Below are positions 45,061-54,990 of a DNA stretch of 64,000 bases, piece after piece (position 1 is the first letter of the stretch; every line of letters begins with the position of its first letter). A program made the translations under genes and the position numbers. The notes beneath the pieces were generated by a model. It did no database searches. It saw nothing but the letters and a program-made list of their open reading frames with translations, and was not told the origin of the DNA. The DNA comes from Pedobacter sp. (GTDB lineage: Bacteria > Bacteroidota > Bacteroidia > Sphingobacteriales > Sphingobacteriaceae), in contig JANXVH010000059.1 of assembly GCA_025351765.1 (NCBI GenBank), forward strand, positions 1-64,000, written 5' to 3'.

Positions 45061-46194
45061 ATGATTAATAAAAAAGGCCTATTTCTAGTATTAACACTAC
45101 TCATTTCTAGTTTCTCAAATATTTTGTCTGCACAAAATAAGGCAGGCAAAGGTTATTACAAAAGGGAGCTTCAATCTCTTCAAACTGCCATTCAGAATAA
45201 TTTTTATGATAAAGCATCAGGTCATTATCTGATTGTATTGGATCCCGCTCTACGGGAAACTAAAAATGGCTACCTAAGGGAATACACCTATTTCTGGTCG
45301 CTATGCGCCTTGTACCAGGCTGCAAATGAAATGGAAAAGCTTGAGCCGAAGACTAACCTCATGGGCCCGTTATTAAAGCACATCAATGATTACTATGATC
45401 CTGCTCCACCAAAACCTGGATATTCTGATTACATCACGAGATTAAAACCCGGAGAACGTTATTTTGACGACAACGAATGGATTGGCATTACCGCTCTTGA
45501 TGCCTATGCACGCACTAAACAAAAATCCCATCTCCAATTAGGAAAGATGATGTACGATTTTATAATGACTGGCTATGATCAAGTTTTAGGGGGCGGAATT
45601 TACTGGAAGGAAGGCGATAAAAGCACTAAAAATACCTGCTCCAATGGACCGGGTGTACTGGTAGCTCTCCAAATGTATCAGGCTACTAAAAACAAAGCGT
45701 ACCTTGATACTGCAATTAAGGTATTTAATTGGACCAACGCCAAGTTGCGTACGCCTGCCAAACTGTACTACGACAACATCAGAGTTAAAGATAGCAGCAT
45801 AGGTGAGGCCACATTTTCTTATAATACAGGTACCATGCTTGAAGCTTATATTTACCTATACGAAATCACCGGGAATAAAAAATACCTGACCGAAGCAAAT
45901 GCTGTGGCAGACAGCTCACTGGAGTATTTTTATGGCAAAGGGAAGTTTAGAGATGGCTATTGGTTTAATGCCGTACTATTGAGGGCATATCAACACCTGC
46001 TGAAATTTAATAAAGACACCAAATACATTGTTGGTTTTAAAAAGTGTTTGGATAATGCATTAGCTACAGAAAAGAATGAAAAAGGCATATTCACCAAAAA
46101 AAATAAAGCGCAAGACTTAGTGGAGCATGGCGGAATGCTAGAAATACTAGCACGTTATGCTTGGTTGGAAACACGTTACCCTGTCTTGAATTAA
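45061..46194 (+). CDS. Secreted GH76-family glycosidase
   Basis: A 377-residue protein with signal peptide (cleavage near LSAQN) and a GH76-type (alpha/alpha)6 barrel. The catalytic Asp pair is D136-D137 in RYFDDNEWIGI. The family markers NTCSNGPGVLVAL and ATFSYNTGTMLEAY are present. It has no lectin domain. It is followed at 4 nt by an aldose epimerase gene, so the set may process mannose-containing glycans. The operon continues through the esterase and VCBS genes only loosely (gap after the epimerase). Confidence 0.87.
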   Translation: MINKKGLFLVLTLLISSFSNILSAQNKAGKGYYKRELQSLQTAIQNNFYDKASGHYLIVLDPALRETKNGYLREYTYFWSLCALYQAANEMEKLEPKTNLMGPLLKHINDYYDPAPPKPGYSDYITRLKPGERYFDDNEWIGITALDAYARTKQKSHLQLGKMMYDFIMTGYDQVLGGGIYWKEGDKSTKNTCSNGPGVLVALQMYQATKNKAYLDTAIKVFNWTNAKLRTPAKLYYDNIRVKDSSIGEATFSYNTGTMLEAYIYLYEITGNKKYLTEANAVADSSLEYFYGKGKFRDGYWFNAVLLRAYQHLLKFNKDTKYIVGFKKCLDNALATEKNEKGIFTKKNKAQDLVEHGGMLEILARYAWLETRYPVLN

Positions 46195-46198
46195 TCAA

Positions 46199-47356
46199 AT
46201 GATTAAATTAAATTATAGATCCATATTCCCTACGCTTCTATTTATACTCAACTTGTGCCTATCTATTTCTGCATTGGCTCAGCAAAAAAAGACGACGGTT
46301 AAGGTAGAGAAGTCAGGCATAAGTAAAGTCCTTTTTGGAACAATTGAAGGAATCAAAATTTACGAGTATACCCTCAAGAATAATAAAGGAATGTTAGTTA
46401 AGGTGATCAATTACGGAGCCAGCATCACAGATATTATTACACCAGATAAATATGGTGTCATGGGCAGCGTAGCTTTTGGCTTTGATTCGCTTAAATCATA
46501 TACTGGTGGTCAAAATGCATTAATGGGTGCGGCTGTTGGTCGTGTAGCAAATAGGATTGCAAATGGCAAATTTACTTTAGATGGAAAAGAATATGTGCTT
46601 ACCGCCAATATTCATGGTGGCAAGAAGGGTTTCGACAGGCATATTTGGAATGCGAAGGAACTACTGGTTAGTAAAGATGTCGTTTTGAAAATGAGCTATT
46701 TTAGTAAGGATGGAGAAGAGGGTTTCCCCGGAAATTTGAATGTTACCATCGTTTATACTTTGACACCTAACAATGAGTTAAAGATCGACTATAAGGCCAT
46801 AACGGACAAAACTACACATGTTAATTTTACCAACCATAGCTATTTCAACCTTTCGGGCGGAAAAGAGGAAAATGTTCTAAAAACCGTATTGAGCATCCAG
46901 GCCGATGAATACTTGGAGGCCGACAGAGGAAATATTCCAACAGGAACTTTGATTAAGGTAAAAGGTACACCCCTCGACTTTACAACTCCGCACCCAATTG
47001 GCAGTCTCATTAATGAGAGTCCGGCATTAAAATCTGGCAACGGTTACGACCTTACTTATGTATTAAGAAACCAATCTGGAAAGCTGGCTTTAGCTGCAAA
47101 GGCGTATGAGTCGGTTAGCGGTCGGACTTTAAGCGTCTACACCACAGAACCGGGACTCGTTTTCTACACCGGGAACCATCTTAATCCAGGTGTGATTGGT
47201 CGCGGACAAAAACCTTCTGCTAAAAATGCGGCGTTTTGCCTGGAAACTCAGCATTATCCCGATGCTGCCAATCAACCAAAATTTCCAAGTACAGTATTAA
47301 AAGCAGGAGAAACTTACCAATCACACACGGTATATAAATTTTCAGTTGTGTTTTAG
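46199..47356 (+). CDS. Aldose 1-epimerase with signal peptide (GalM-like)
   Basis: A 385-residue mutarotase converting alpha- and beta-anomers of hexoses. A signal peptide (cleavage near ALAQQ) places it in the periplasm. Family motifs are NYGASITDIITPD, GRVANRIANGKFTLDG, the catalytic His in NFTNHSYFNL, and CLETQHYPDAANQP near the end with the catalytic Glu. It starts 4 nt after the GH76 gene, suggesting it treats sugars released outside the inner membrane. Confidence 0.93.
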   Translation: MIKLNYRSIFPTLLFILNLCLSISALAQQKKTTVKVEKSGISKVLFGTIEGIKIYEYTLKNNKGMLVKVINYGASITDIITPDKYGVMGSVAFGFDSLKSYTGGQNALMGAAVGRVANRIANGKFTLDGKEYVLTANIHGGKKGFDRHIWNAKELLVSKDVVLKMSYFSKDGEEGFPGNLNVTIVYTLTPNNELKIDYKAITDKTTHVNFTNHSYFNLSGGKEENVLKTVLSIQADEYLEADRGNIPTGTLIKVKGTPLDFTTPHPIGSLINESPALKSGNGYDLTYVLRNQSGKLALAAKAYESVSGRTLSVYTTEPGLVFYTGNHLNPGVIGRGQKPSAKNAAFCLETQHYPDAANQPKFPSTVLKAGETYQSHTVYKFSVVF

Positions 47357-47420
47357 GGAATGTACCAATTAGTGGTCCAATAAAAGATTATCATGAGATC
47401 ATGGATAGGCTATTAGATGA

Positions 47421-47546
47421 AACACCGCGTCAAGGCAATTGCTTTTAAAACATGGCTTTATTAAAGAAGCATATTTCAGGGAAAATTACTATTTTAACGG
47501 TAAATTCCTTGACAGTGAGATTTATGGATTAATTAACCAAATATAA
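47421..47546 (+). pseudogene. C-terminal remnant of a GNAT (RimJ/RimL-type) acetyltransferase
   Basis: A 41-codon stretch reads NTASRQLLLKHGFIKEA, then FRENYYFNGKFLD and EIYGLINQI with TAA at 47544-47546. This is the C-terminal motif of RimJ/RimL-like GNAT acetyltransferases (Asn-x-x-Ser, hydrophobic helix, GF-x-x-E). An in-frame TGA precedes it and no acetyl-CoA-binding region is found upstream. The esterase gene begins 1 nt after its stop, so the remnant forms that gene's upstream region. Confidence 0.75.
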
Positions 47547-47547
47547 A

Positions 47548-48414
47548 ATGAAGACATTATTTACAACATTATTACTACTGCTATTCCTTAATCCGCTGAT
47601 TTCAATCGCGCAGAGCGGAAAAGTTTACGATAATCTAAGCTTACCCAGCAAAATACTGAAAAGCGAACGCAAGTATGCAATATACCTACCACCTGATTAT
47701 GAAACTTCTGGCAGAAGCTATCCTGTTTTGTACTTATTGCATGGCTCTGGCGACGATCAAACAGGTTGGGTTCAGTTCGGCGAGGTGTTGAATATTACGG
47801 ATAAAGCAATTGCTGCCGGTACCGCAACACCCATGATCATTGTAATGCCCGATGCAAATACTGGTCGCAGGGGCTATTTTAACGACATTAAAGGCGATTG
47901 GAACTATGAGGATTTCTTCTTCACTGAATTAATCCCATTTATAGAGAAAAAATACCATGCAAAAACGGACAAAAGAGGTCGCGCTATTTCTGGTCTCTCC
48001 ATGGGTGGCGGTGGAACTTTTATGTATGCACTACACCATCCCGAAATGTTCTCGTCAGCCTGCCCGCTTAGCGCATCAGTTGGCCCATTGAGCTTAGAGG
48101 AAGCAAAAAATTCAATCAAAAAGAACAATCCAAACCTAGCAGATTCTGCAATTACCAATTACTACAACCGCCACAGCGCCATTGCTCTGGTAAACAACAT
48201 GCCCGAAGATCAGAAAAAAGCGGTACGCTGGTATATTGATTGTGGGGATGATGATTTTCTTTATGAAGGCAATAGTTTGGTACACATCGCCTTGCGTAAA
48301 AAAGAGATCCTGCATGAATACAGGGTGCGAGATGGTGGCCACACCTGGACCTATTGGAGGGCTGCCTTGCCAAGTGTTTTGCAGTTTGTATCAGACGCAT
48401 TCCACCAGTATTAA
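47548..48414 (+). CDS. Secreted alpha/beta-hydrolase esterase (esterase D/feruloyl esterase-like)
   Basis: A 288-residue esterase with signal peptide (cleavage near SIAQS). The alpha/beta-hydrolase features are LYLLHGSGDDQTGW (oxyanion region), nucleophile S151 in ISGLSMGGGG, Asp in YIDCGDDDF and His in RDGGHTWTYWR. It resembles CE1-type carbohydrate esterases, so it could remove acyl or feruloyl groups from polysaccharides. It follows a degraded GNAT gene and precedes the VCBS gene by 33 nt. Confidence 0.87.
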   Translation: MKTLFTTLLLLLFLNPLISIAQSGKVYDNLSLPSKILKSERKYAIYLPPDYETSGRSYPVLYLLHGSGDDQTGWVQFGEVLNITDKAIAAGTATPMIIVMPDANTGRRGYFNDIKGDWNYEDFFFTELIPFIEKKYHAKTDKRGRAISGLSMGGGGTFMYALHHPEMFSSACPLSASVGPLSLEEAKNSIKKNNPNLADSAITNYYNRHSAIALVNNMPEDQKKAVRWYIDCGDDDFLYEGNSLVHIALRKKEILHEYRVRDGGHTWTYWRAALPSVLQFVSDAFHQY

Positions 48415-48447
48415 CGGGATCTTCATAACAACTATAACATAGAAAGC

Positions 48448-49647
48448 ATGAACCAGCATAGCCGTACTCATATAAATTTGAAATTGCTTCTCACATCATT
48501 AGTAGCGAGCGTCAGCATATTTAGCAGCGTAGCTAATGCGCAGCAGTCTAAAGAAATCAAATTTAAAAAGACAGTAATAACTACAGATTTCTTTTCGGAG
48601 GGTGCCGGAGTGGGCGATTTGAATAACGATGGCAAGATTGATATTGTTGCCGGTGCATTTTGGTACGAGGCACCCAACTGGACTAAACACGAAGTATACA
48701 CGCCAGGTAAATTTGACTACAATACTGGCTATAGCGACTCTTTCCTGAACTATGTAATGGATGTTGACCAAGACGGATGGCTTGATTACATCAGGGTAGA
48801 TTTCCCCGGAGAGGCAGCGGTATGGTACCAAAACCCGAAGAATTCTGCAGTGCACTGGAAGGCCTATCCTTTGTATTCGTCTGTCGGTAACGAGTCACCA
48901 AGGTTTGTAGATGTAAATGGAGATGGCAGGATAGACGTGCTCTGCAACGATTCTAAAGGGGGTAAAATTATTTGGTTGGAATCGCCTAAAATTAAAGGCC
49001 GCACAGAATGGACCCCTCATGTGATCAGCGATGTAAAAGATCGTGGTACTCACCAGTTTACGCATGGCCTGGGTTTTGGCGACATGAACAAGGATGGAAA
49101 AAAAGATGTGGTGATTAAGTCTGGCTGGTGGGAATCGCCAAAGAACCCGGAACAAAATAACTGGACCTGGCATCCTGCTGATCTTGGTGAAGATGCTTCG
49201 CAGATGTACATTATGGATCTTGACAAGGATGGCGATATGGATGTGATCAGCAGTTCCGCACATGCCTATGGATTGTGGTGGCATGAGCAGGTTATTGATG
49301 CTCAGGGCAATATTAGCTGGAAGCACCACGATATATTCAATACATTTTCTCAAAACCATGGATTGGGTCTGGTAGACATCAATAAAGACGGCAATCCGGA
49401 TTTAGTAACAGGTAAAAGATTTTGGGCGCACATGGGTCACGATCCGGGTGAAAGAGAACCGGCTGTACTTTACTGGTTCGAATATAAGCCAGGTAAAGTT
49501 CCGTCATGGACGCCTCATTTAATAGATAGTGATTCTGGTAACGGACTGCAAACCAACGCAGTCGATATTAATAAGGATAAGCTGATAGACATTGTTGTGG
49601 CCAATAAAAAAGGTATTTTCCTATTTGAGCAAATAAAAAATAAGTAA
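48448..49647 (+). CDS. Secreted FG-GAP/VCBS repeat protein
   Basis: A 399-residue beta-propeller with signal peptide (cleavage near ANAQQ). Seven calcium-binding loops are seen, such as DLNNDGKID, DVDQDGWLD, DVNGDGRID, DMNKDGKKD, DLDKDGDMD, DINKDGNPD and DINKDKLID, with WYE/WWE-type blade segments. Such proteins bind carbohydrates or ligands in Bacteroidota and planctomycetes; no catalytic site is visible. It is probably transcribed with the upstream esterase. Confidence 0.88.
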   Translation: MNQHSRTHINLKLLLTSLVASVSIFSSVANAQQSKEIKFKKTVITTDFFSEGAGVGDLNNDGKIDIVAGAFWYEAPNWTKHEVYTPGKFDYNTGYSDSFLNYVMDVDQDGWLDYIRVDFPGEAAVWYQNPKNSAVHWKAYPLYSSVGNESPRFVDVNGDGRIDVLCNDSKGGKIIWLESPKIKGRTEWTPHVISDVKDRGTHQFTHGLGFGDMNKDGKKDVVIKSGWWESPKNPEQNNWTWHPADLGEDASQMYIMDLDKDGDMDVISSSAHAYGLWWHEQVIDAQGNISWKHHDIFNTFSQNHGLGLVDINKDGNPDLVTGKRFWAHMGHDPGEREPAVLYWFEYKPGKVPSWTPHLIDSDSGNGLQTNAVDINKDKLIDIVVANKKGIFLFEQIKNK

Positions 49648-49730
49648 TTAAAATCAGACTGCCATAGGGTTGTCAGTGGTCGCACTTTTCTTTGTATAAG
49701 AAACAATTAAAACCACTTAAAATTTTGATT

Positions 49731-50243
49731 ATGAATACAACAAACATCAACACAGAAACAAAATCATTTATCTCTAATGAGAACTTTTTAAATGAATGGC
49801 TTGGAAACCGTCGCCTAACCAGAAAGGTTATTGTAGCTTTTCCAGAAGATAAATTGTTCACCCATAGCATTGGGGGCATGCGTACCTTTGCACAGATGGT
49901 TAAGGAAATCATTGATCTTTCTGGTCCTGGTGTAAGGGGAATTGCCACAAATAATTGGGAAAACACAGGGGGTTTTACTGAACATGATGTTGCCCCCGAA
50001 TATCGAAGCAAAGCCGGACTATTACAGCTATTTGATGAAGGCACAGCGGAAATTCAGGCATATTGGCCACAAATCTCTGAAGAGCGCTTTACTGAAAGTG
50101 TGCTCGCTTTTGGGATGTATGAGGGTTTGGTATTTTCAACCATTTTGTATTTCAAGGACAATGAGATCCACCACCGTGCACAAGGAACTGTTTACCTACG
50201 CAGTCTGGGTGTTGAACCCCCTGCTTTTTACGATAGAAGTTAA
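49731..50243 (+). CDS. DinB-family protein
   Basis: A 170-residue four-helix-bundle protein of the DinB/YfiT class. Metal-binding histidines are visible in TSHSIGG-like FTHSIGGMRT and in EIHHRAQGTVYLRSLG, the typical third-helix motif. Members are metal-dependent hydrolases or thiol transferases; its role is unknown. The ATG at 49731 is used since the frame upstream lacks family sequence. It overlaps the convergent helicase stop by 4 nt. Confidence 0.88.
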   Translation: MNTTNINTETKSFISNENFLNEWLGNRRLTRKVIVAFPEDKLFTHSIGGMRTFAQMVKEIIDLSGPGVRGIATNNWENTGGFTEHDVAPEYRSKAGLLQLFDEGTAEIQAYWPQISEERFTESVLAFGMYEGLVFSTILYFKDNEIHHRAQGTVYLRSLGVEPPAFYDRS

Positions 50244-52150
50244 AATAATTGCAGACTAACAGCCGGCTGGTTCCCTAAGGACGAGCCCGGCTTAGTTTTA
50301 CGCTTTTCGCGATGCTTTGCTATCCATGAGATGTAATCATTCTCCCCTATGGGTTCTGTCAGTAAATTTGCTGCAAATTGCATTGAAGCAACCTGTTTCT
50401 CAATTACTTGCCTGTATTTTAGCAATAGATGCTGGATTTGCTGTTGTAATTTATTCTTCGGCTTTACTCTGATGTGTTTGTTAAGCGGATTCAACAATAA
50501 AGTGGTAATTTCTTTAGTGAAATAAGCCATGGCAGACGCTATCCTGCTTTGCAGTACACTTTGTTCTGAAAAACCTTTTTGCTTATGTAGCAGTAATACC
50601 TGTGTTTGGAAACGCGCTGAAAGAACACCCAAATCCGTAACAGACTTTTTTAACTGGATAAGCATTGATTTTAATTCGGGTAAATGTGCCTTACCAAACT
50701 CAGGATGCTTACTAATCTCTTCAATGCCATTCTCCAAATGATGGAAAGTAAAATGACCCAATATCAATTGAAGTATAAAACGTTCTTGTTCATTTATAAG
50801 AAGCTGATCTAACTCCTGGAGGCTTGCCGGTTTCATGTAATTGATTACTTCTGTATTAGATCGCAAGCTTTCTGTGTTGATTTTGGAACGTAATATCAGC
50901 CCCTTTAGTGTTCGTACGCGACTTAGCGCTACATAAACCTGACCGGCCACGAAAGATTTACCCGCATCAATAACAGCACTATCAAAAGTTAAACCCTGAC
51001 TTTTATGTATGGTTACTGCCCATGCCAGTTTAATTGGATATTGAGAAAACTCTCCTACCTGTTGCTGTACAATGGCTTCCTCATCAGCTTTATATTCAAA
51101 TGACTGCCATGACGATTTCTCCAGTAACAAATCTTCCTCTTGTGGAAAGGAAATGTAAATACCTGCGTCTTTAACAGATTTAACCCTGCCAATCTTGCCG
51201 TTATAGAATTTCCTATCCTCTCCTGTATCGTTCTTGATAAACATGATCTGAGCACCTTCTTTAAGTTTTAATGTTTGTTCAGCCTGCATTCCAAAATCCC
51301 TAAACTCTCCACTCACTTCTGCTTCAAACGTATACTCCAAACCCTCTAGTTCTGCTAATTTTTCCTTATTGATTGCATTAGCTTCTGCATTATGAGAAGT
51401 GATGATTATAGGGTTAAAATCAATGGTAGCCGTAAACGACGGATCATATTGCTGGTTTAACAGTTCCAGACTCTGCTGGTTAATCTGGTTATTCCTGATA
51501 TCATTTAGAATGTTAATGAACTCTGGTTCCGTTTGCCTGAATACTTTGATTAGCTCAATTTGTAGCAATGGGTTTTTTCTGATCACATGGGCATCGAAAA
51601 AATATGGAGATGCATAAGCTGTTCTTAAAAATGTCCATTCTTCACGCTTGATAACGGGAGGCAATTGGTAAAGATCTCCGATTAATAGGAGCTGTAACCC
51701 TCCAAAAGGAAGACTGCTGTACCGCACCGACTGAAGGATGGCATCAATTACATCAAGCAAATCTGAGCGCACCATGGATACTTCATCAATAATCAGCAAT
51801 TCCAGTTCTCTAAAAAGATTAAGTTTTTCGCGACTGTAATTTAAGTCGGACACCACCGTCTGGATGGACATAATGCCCAACTGAAGATTCTGCAGACTAA
51901 TATCTCCAGGAAAAAAGGAACTCTGCGGAAGCTGGAAAAATGAATTGATAGTAGTGCCCTTGGCGTTCATTGCCGCCACACCAGTTGGTGCCACTACAGC
52001 CATCTTTTTAGGACTTTCTTCTTTGATCTTTCTAAGCAAAGTAGTTTTCCCCGTTCCCGCCTTACCAGTAAGGAAAATATTCTGATTGGTGGTGGAAATA
52101 AATGACAACACTTTATCAAAAACTGAACTTGTAAAATCCTCATTACTCAT
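50240..52150 (-). CDS. Pif1-like DNA helicase (AAA ATPase)
   Basis: A 636-residue superfamily 1B helicase. Walker A is FLTGKAGTGKTTLL, motif Ia APTGVAAMNAKGTTINSFF, motif II LLIIDEVSMVRSDLLD and motif III LLLIGDLYQLPPVI. Motifs V/VI are represented by AWAVTIHKSQGLTFD and VYVALSRVRTLKGL. The C-terminal region is helical and lacks a recognised domain. It likely unwinds DNA with 5'-to-3' polarity, as known for Pif1. It is monocistronic. Confidence 0.9.
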   Translation of the reverse strand: MSNEDFTSSVFDKVLSFISTTNQNIFLTGKAGTGKTTLLRKIKEESPKKMAVVAPTGVAAMNAKGTTINSFFQLPQSSFFPGDISLQNLQLGIMSIQTVVSDLNYSREKLNLFRELELLIIDEVSMVRSDLLDVIDAILQSVRYSSLPFGGLQLLLIGDLYQLPPVIKREEWTFLRTAYASPYFFDAHVIRKNPLLQIELIKVFRQTEPEFINILNDIRNNQINQQSLELLNQQYDPSFTATIDFNPIIITSHNAEANAINKEKLAELEGLEYTFEAEVSGEFRDFGMQAEQTLKLKEGAQIMFIKNDTGEDRKFYNGKIGRVKSVKDAGIYISFPQEEDLLLEKSSWQSFEYKADEEAIVQQQVGEFSQYPIKLAWAVTIHKSQGLTFDSAVIDAGKSFVAGQVYVALSRVRTLKGLILRSKINTESLRSNTEVINYMKPASLQELDQLLINEQERFILQLILGHFTFHHLENGIEEISKHPEFGKAHLPELKSMLIQLKKSVTDLGVLSARFQTQVLLLHKQKGFSEQSVLQSRIASAMAYFTKEITTLLLNPLNKHIRVKPKNKLQQQIQHLLLKYRQVIEKQVASMQFAANLLTEPIGENDYISWIAKHREKRKTKPGSSLGNQPAVSLQLF

Positions 52151-52385
52151 AAAACAAATTTAATGGAATTTTCCATCTCTACTATTTACTAAACTTAAAT
52201 GCGGCTACTTTGTTCTGTTAAATAGAGCTGATCTTACATTGACATTGTATAGATTTTCTAATTAAAAAGTTCTTAGATTTAGGAATACTATGCATGGCAT
52301 TGCGACCACCATCTGGCACATATCTCTAATTTAAAAAAGAGAAATAGCTGGAGCTAAGCATTATACTGCCTAACCGAAATTATCA

Positions 52386-53705
52386 ATGTATCTATTTAAA
52401 AGTAGCCAGTTCATTGCTTTCTGCTTCATCTCCCTATCGGGCATGGCTCAAAACAACAATACCACTAAAAATTTTACATCGCTCACAGCAACTAAGAGCA
52501 ACTTGGTAGCAGATGCTGTTGGGATAAATACACATCTCAATTACCTAGGAACAGTGTATGACCTGCATTATAATGACATCATCAAACCAAGACTGAGAGA
52601 ACTAGGCACAAAACATATTAGAGATCACCTCGGAAATAATAAAATCAATGAGCGGTATGTGGAGTTGGCTCATCAATATGGAATCAAGTTACTATTAATC
52701 AACAACGACAGCGGAGATCATCTGGAATCGATACGAGCTGAAATTATCAGGTTAAATCAAATAAATCCTAATCAACCGGTGATTGACATGATTGAACCTG
52801 CCAATGAGACGGATATTAGCTGGAATGGAGACTGGCAAAAACTGTGTGGCTACCTGAGCAACTTTAAAGATATTTTTAGGGGAAACCCCCAAACAAAGGC
52901 TATACCCTTACTTGGGCCGTCATTTGCAAATACCCGCAATAGTGCGTCCAACTTTGCTATCGTCTGTAAAGGTGCTTCTACATTTATGGATATTGGAAAC
53001 CTTCATGCTTATAGTGGATTATATCCAGAGAGTCTCCTGGCGGGGGGATGGGGCATAAGCCTTGACCAGGCAATTAGCCACTATAGAAAAATCTCGGAAA
53101 ATCACCCGCTGATTGAAACTGAATCAGGATATAAAATGAGTGAAGGGGTAGACGGTCACCCTGCAGTTTCGGAAAGAACCGCAGCAAAATATGCTCCACG
53201 GTTAGTATTGTCGCGGTTAAAAGCAGGTTTAGAAAAATTATATTTCTATCAGCTCATCAATAATTCAGAAGATTTTGGATTACTAAATATAGATGGCTCG
53301 CCACGACTACAATATACTGCATTAAAAAACTTTATACACCTAATGGAAGACGAAGGCAAAGATTTTAACCCGCAGTCGCTCAGCTATACGCTAACAGGTA
53401 ACTTAAATGATATTCATCAGCAATTATTTCAAAAAAGCAATGGTAAATTCCTGCTTGTGATATGGCAGGGGATAAGTGGATCTGAGGGTGGTTCAAAAAA
53501 TAACAACTATAGAGACATTAACGTTCCTGAACGCAACATTAAGCTTAAACTAAACAGAAAGGCCAAGGATATTCGTGTATTTCGGCCAAGTTTTAACAAC
53601 ATGCCGGATGGCAATGGGCTAAATCCTTTAAATTCTTACAAGTCGACTTCTTCAATTTCACTAAGCATTCCAGATCATATTGTTTGTGTAGAAATCACAA
53701 AGTGA
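52386..53705 (+). CDS. Secreted clan-A-type glycosidase, unassigned family
   Basis: A 439-residue protein with signal peptide (cleavage near GMAQN) and a TIM-barrel. The clan GH-A acid/base pair N140-E141 is seen in MIEPANETDIS, and a candidate nucleophile Glu (E244 or E246) in PLIETESGYK. A C-terminal beta-domain (KLNRKAKDIRVFRP) follows. The layout recalls GH39-like enzymes, but I cannot assign family or substrate. It stands alone, convergent with the permease gene. Confidence 0.7.
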   Translation: MYLFKSSQFIAFCFISLSGMAQNNNTTKNFTSLTATKSNLVADAVGINTHLNYLGTVYDLHYNDIIKPRLRELGTKHIRDHLGNNKINERYVELAHQYGIKLLLINNDSGDHLESIRAEIIRLNQINPNQPVIDMIEPANETDISWNGDWQKLCGYLSNFKDIFRGNPQTKAIPLLGPSFANTRNSASNFAIVCKGASTFMDIGNLHAYSGLYPESLLAGGWGISLDQAISHYRKISENHPLIETESGYKMSEGVDGHPAVSERTAAKYAPRLVLSRLKAGLEKLYFYQLINNSEDFGLLNIDGSPRLQYTALKNFIHLMEDEGKDFNPQSLSYTLTGNLNDIHQQLFQKSNGKFLLVIWQGISGSEGGSKNNNYRDINVPERNIKLKLNRKAKDIRVFRPSFNNMPDGNGLNPLNSYKSTSSISLSIPDHIVCVEITK

Positions 53706-53722
53706 CACATTATGACTAAGCA

Positions 53723-54943
53723 TTATTTAAACCTGATTGCCTTTAATGGACTTATTTTGCTTACCAATAAGGAAGGCAAAATGAGTACAATTAAGCAGAT
53801 AAAGGCAATACACACATTCAATACCAGCACATCAATAAAATGGATCTCCATAGGTACGTAAGACAAATAATATGAAGTTTGATCTAACTTAAAAATATGG
53901 GTGTAAGACTGCAAAAAGGCAAGTCCCAAACCTAAAACATTACCTAGTAATAATCCAAGTCCAACCAGGTAAAGTGCGTTGTAAAGAAATATCTTCATTA
54001 CGCTTAAATCTGTCATACCGAATGCTTTAAGCATACCAATCATGTTGGTGCGCTCAAGGATCATGATCAATAAGGCGGTAATCATATTAATAACCCCCAC
54101 TACCATCATCAATATCAATAATACCCGGGTATTTACATCTAATAAAGACAACCACGTGAATATAGCCGGAAAGTATTCCTGAACAGATTCAGATTTAAGT
54201 TTAATTTCAAGTCCTTCATAAATAGCCGTTGATGTTTGTCTAAGCTTATTAAAATCTTTGATCCTGATTTCTATACCTCCAATTTCGTTTGGTTTCCAGT
54301 TATTCAGTCTCCTAATCAGGTTAAGATCTCCAATTACAAAGCCTTTATCTATCTCTTCTACACCTATATTGTAAATACCTACTATCTTAAATGGGCGCCT
54401 ACGCGGAGGATTTTGCACAAAATGCATGATAAAATCATCTCCAACCTTCAGTTTTAACCTGTTGGCAGTAAACTGGGAGATCATTATTTGTTTCGTTGCC
54501 TTTACACTATCAGTAAAGCTGAGTACAGTGCCGCTAACCAGGTGTTTCCTGATATAATCCCAATGAAAGGTATGATCTACCCCTTTAAAATTGACTCCTT
54601 CTACCTCATCATTGGCAGAAATAATAGCAGGTTTGGTAGCGTAAGGTTGAAAATAGTTTACCTGTGGGTTTTTCAGCAGACTCTTTATGGTTGCCGCTTC
54701 TGGCACAAAAGGCGCCAGCTCAAAGGAGTTGTTAAGATCATATTTAAAGATCCTAACATCACCAATATAACCTCTAACCTTATCCTGAATCTCTGTTTTA
54801 AAACCCTTAATGATAGCAATAGACAGCATCATTACTGCAAGACTAAGCATTACACCGGCAATCGCAATGCGAACAATGAGCTTAGAAAATGTTCGTTCCG
54901 ACTTGATGGCTATGCGCCCTGCAATAAAGTATTCTGTATTCAA
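53723..54943 (-). CDS. LolC/LolE-like ABC transporter permease (FtsX family)
   Basis: A 406-residue permease with an N-terminal transmembrane helix (SKLIVRIAIAGVMLSLAVMM), a large periplasmic MacB-PCD-like domain and three C-terminal helices containing the FtsX motif (GMLKAFGMTDLSVMKIFLYNA). It resembles the lipoprotein-releasing permeases LolC/LolE. The only usable start is TTG at 54943, since TAG lies two codons upstream. The ATPase partner is not adjacent. Confidence 0.88.
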   Translation of the reverse strand: MNTEYFIAGRIAIKSERTFSKLIVRIAIAGVMLSLAVMMLSIAIIKGFKTEIQDKVRGYIGDVRIFKYDLNNSFELAPFVPEAATIKSLLKNPQVNYFQPYATKPAIISANDEVEGVNFKGVDHTFHWDYIRKHLVSGTVLSFTDSVKATKQIMISQFTANRLKLKVGDDFIMHFVQNPPRRRPFKIVGIYNIGVEEIDKGFVIGDLNLIRRLNNWKPNEIGGIEIRIKDFNKLRQTSTAIYEGLEIKLKSESVQEYFPAIFTWLSLLDVNTRVLLILMMVVGVINMITALLIMILERTNMIGMLKAFGMTDLSVMKIFLYNALYLVGLGLLLGNVLGLGLAFLQSYTHIFKLDQTSYYLSYVPMEIHFIDVLVLNVCIAFICLIVLILPSLLVSKISPLKAIRFK

Positions 54944-54990
54944 TATTTGCTATCTATAGGTGACCCCGCAAAAATGCAAATAATTAATAA

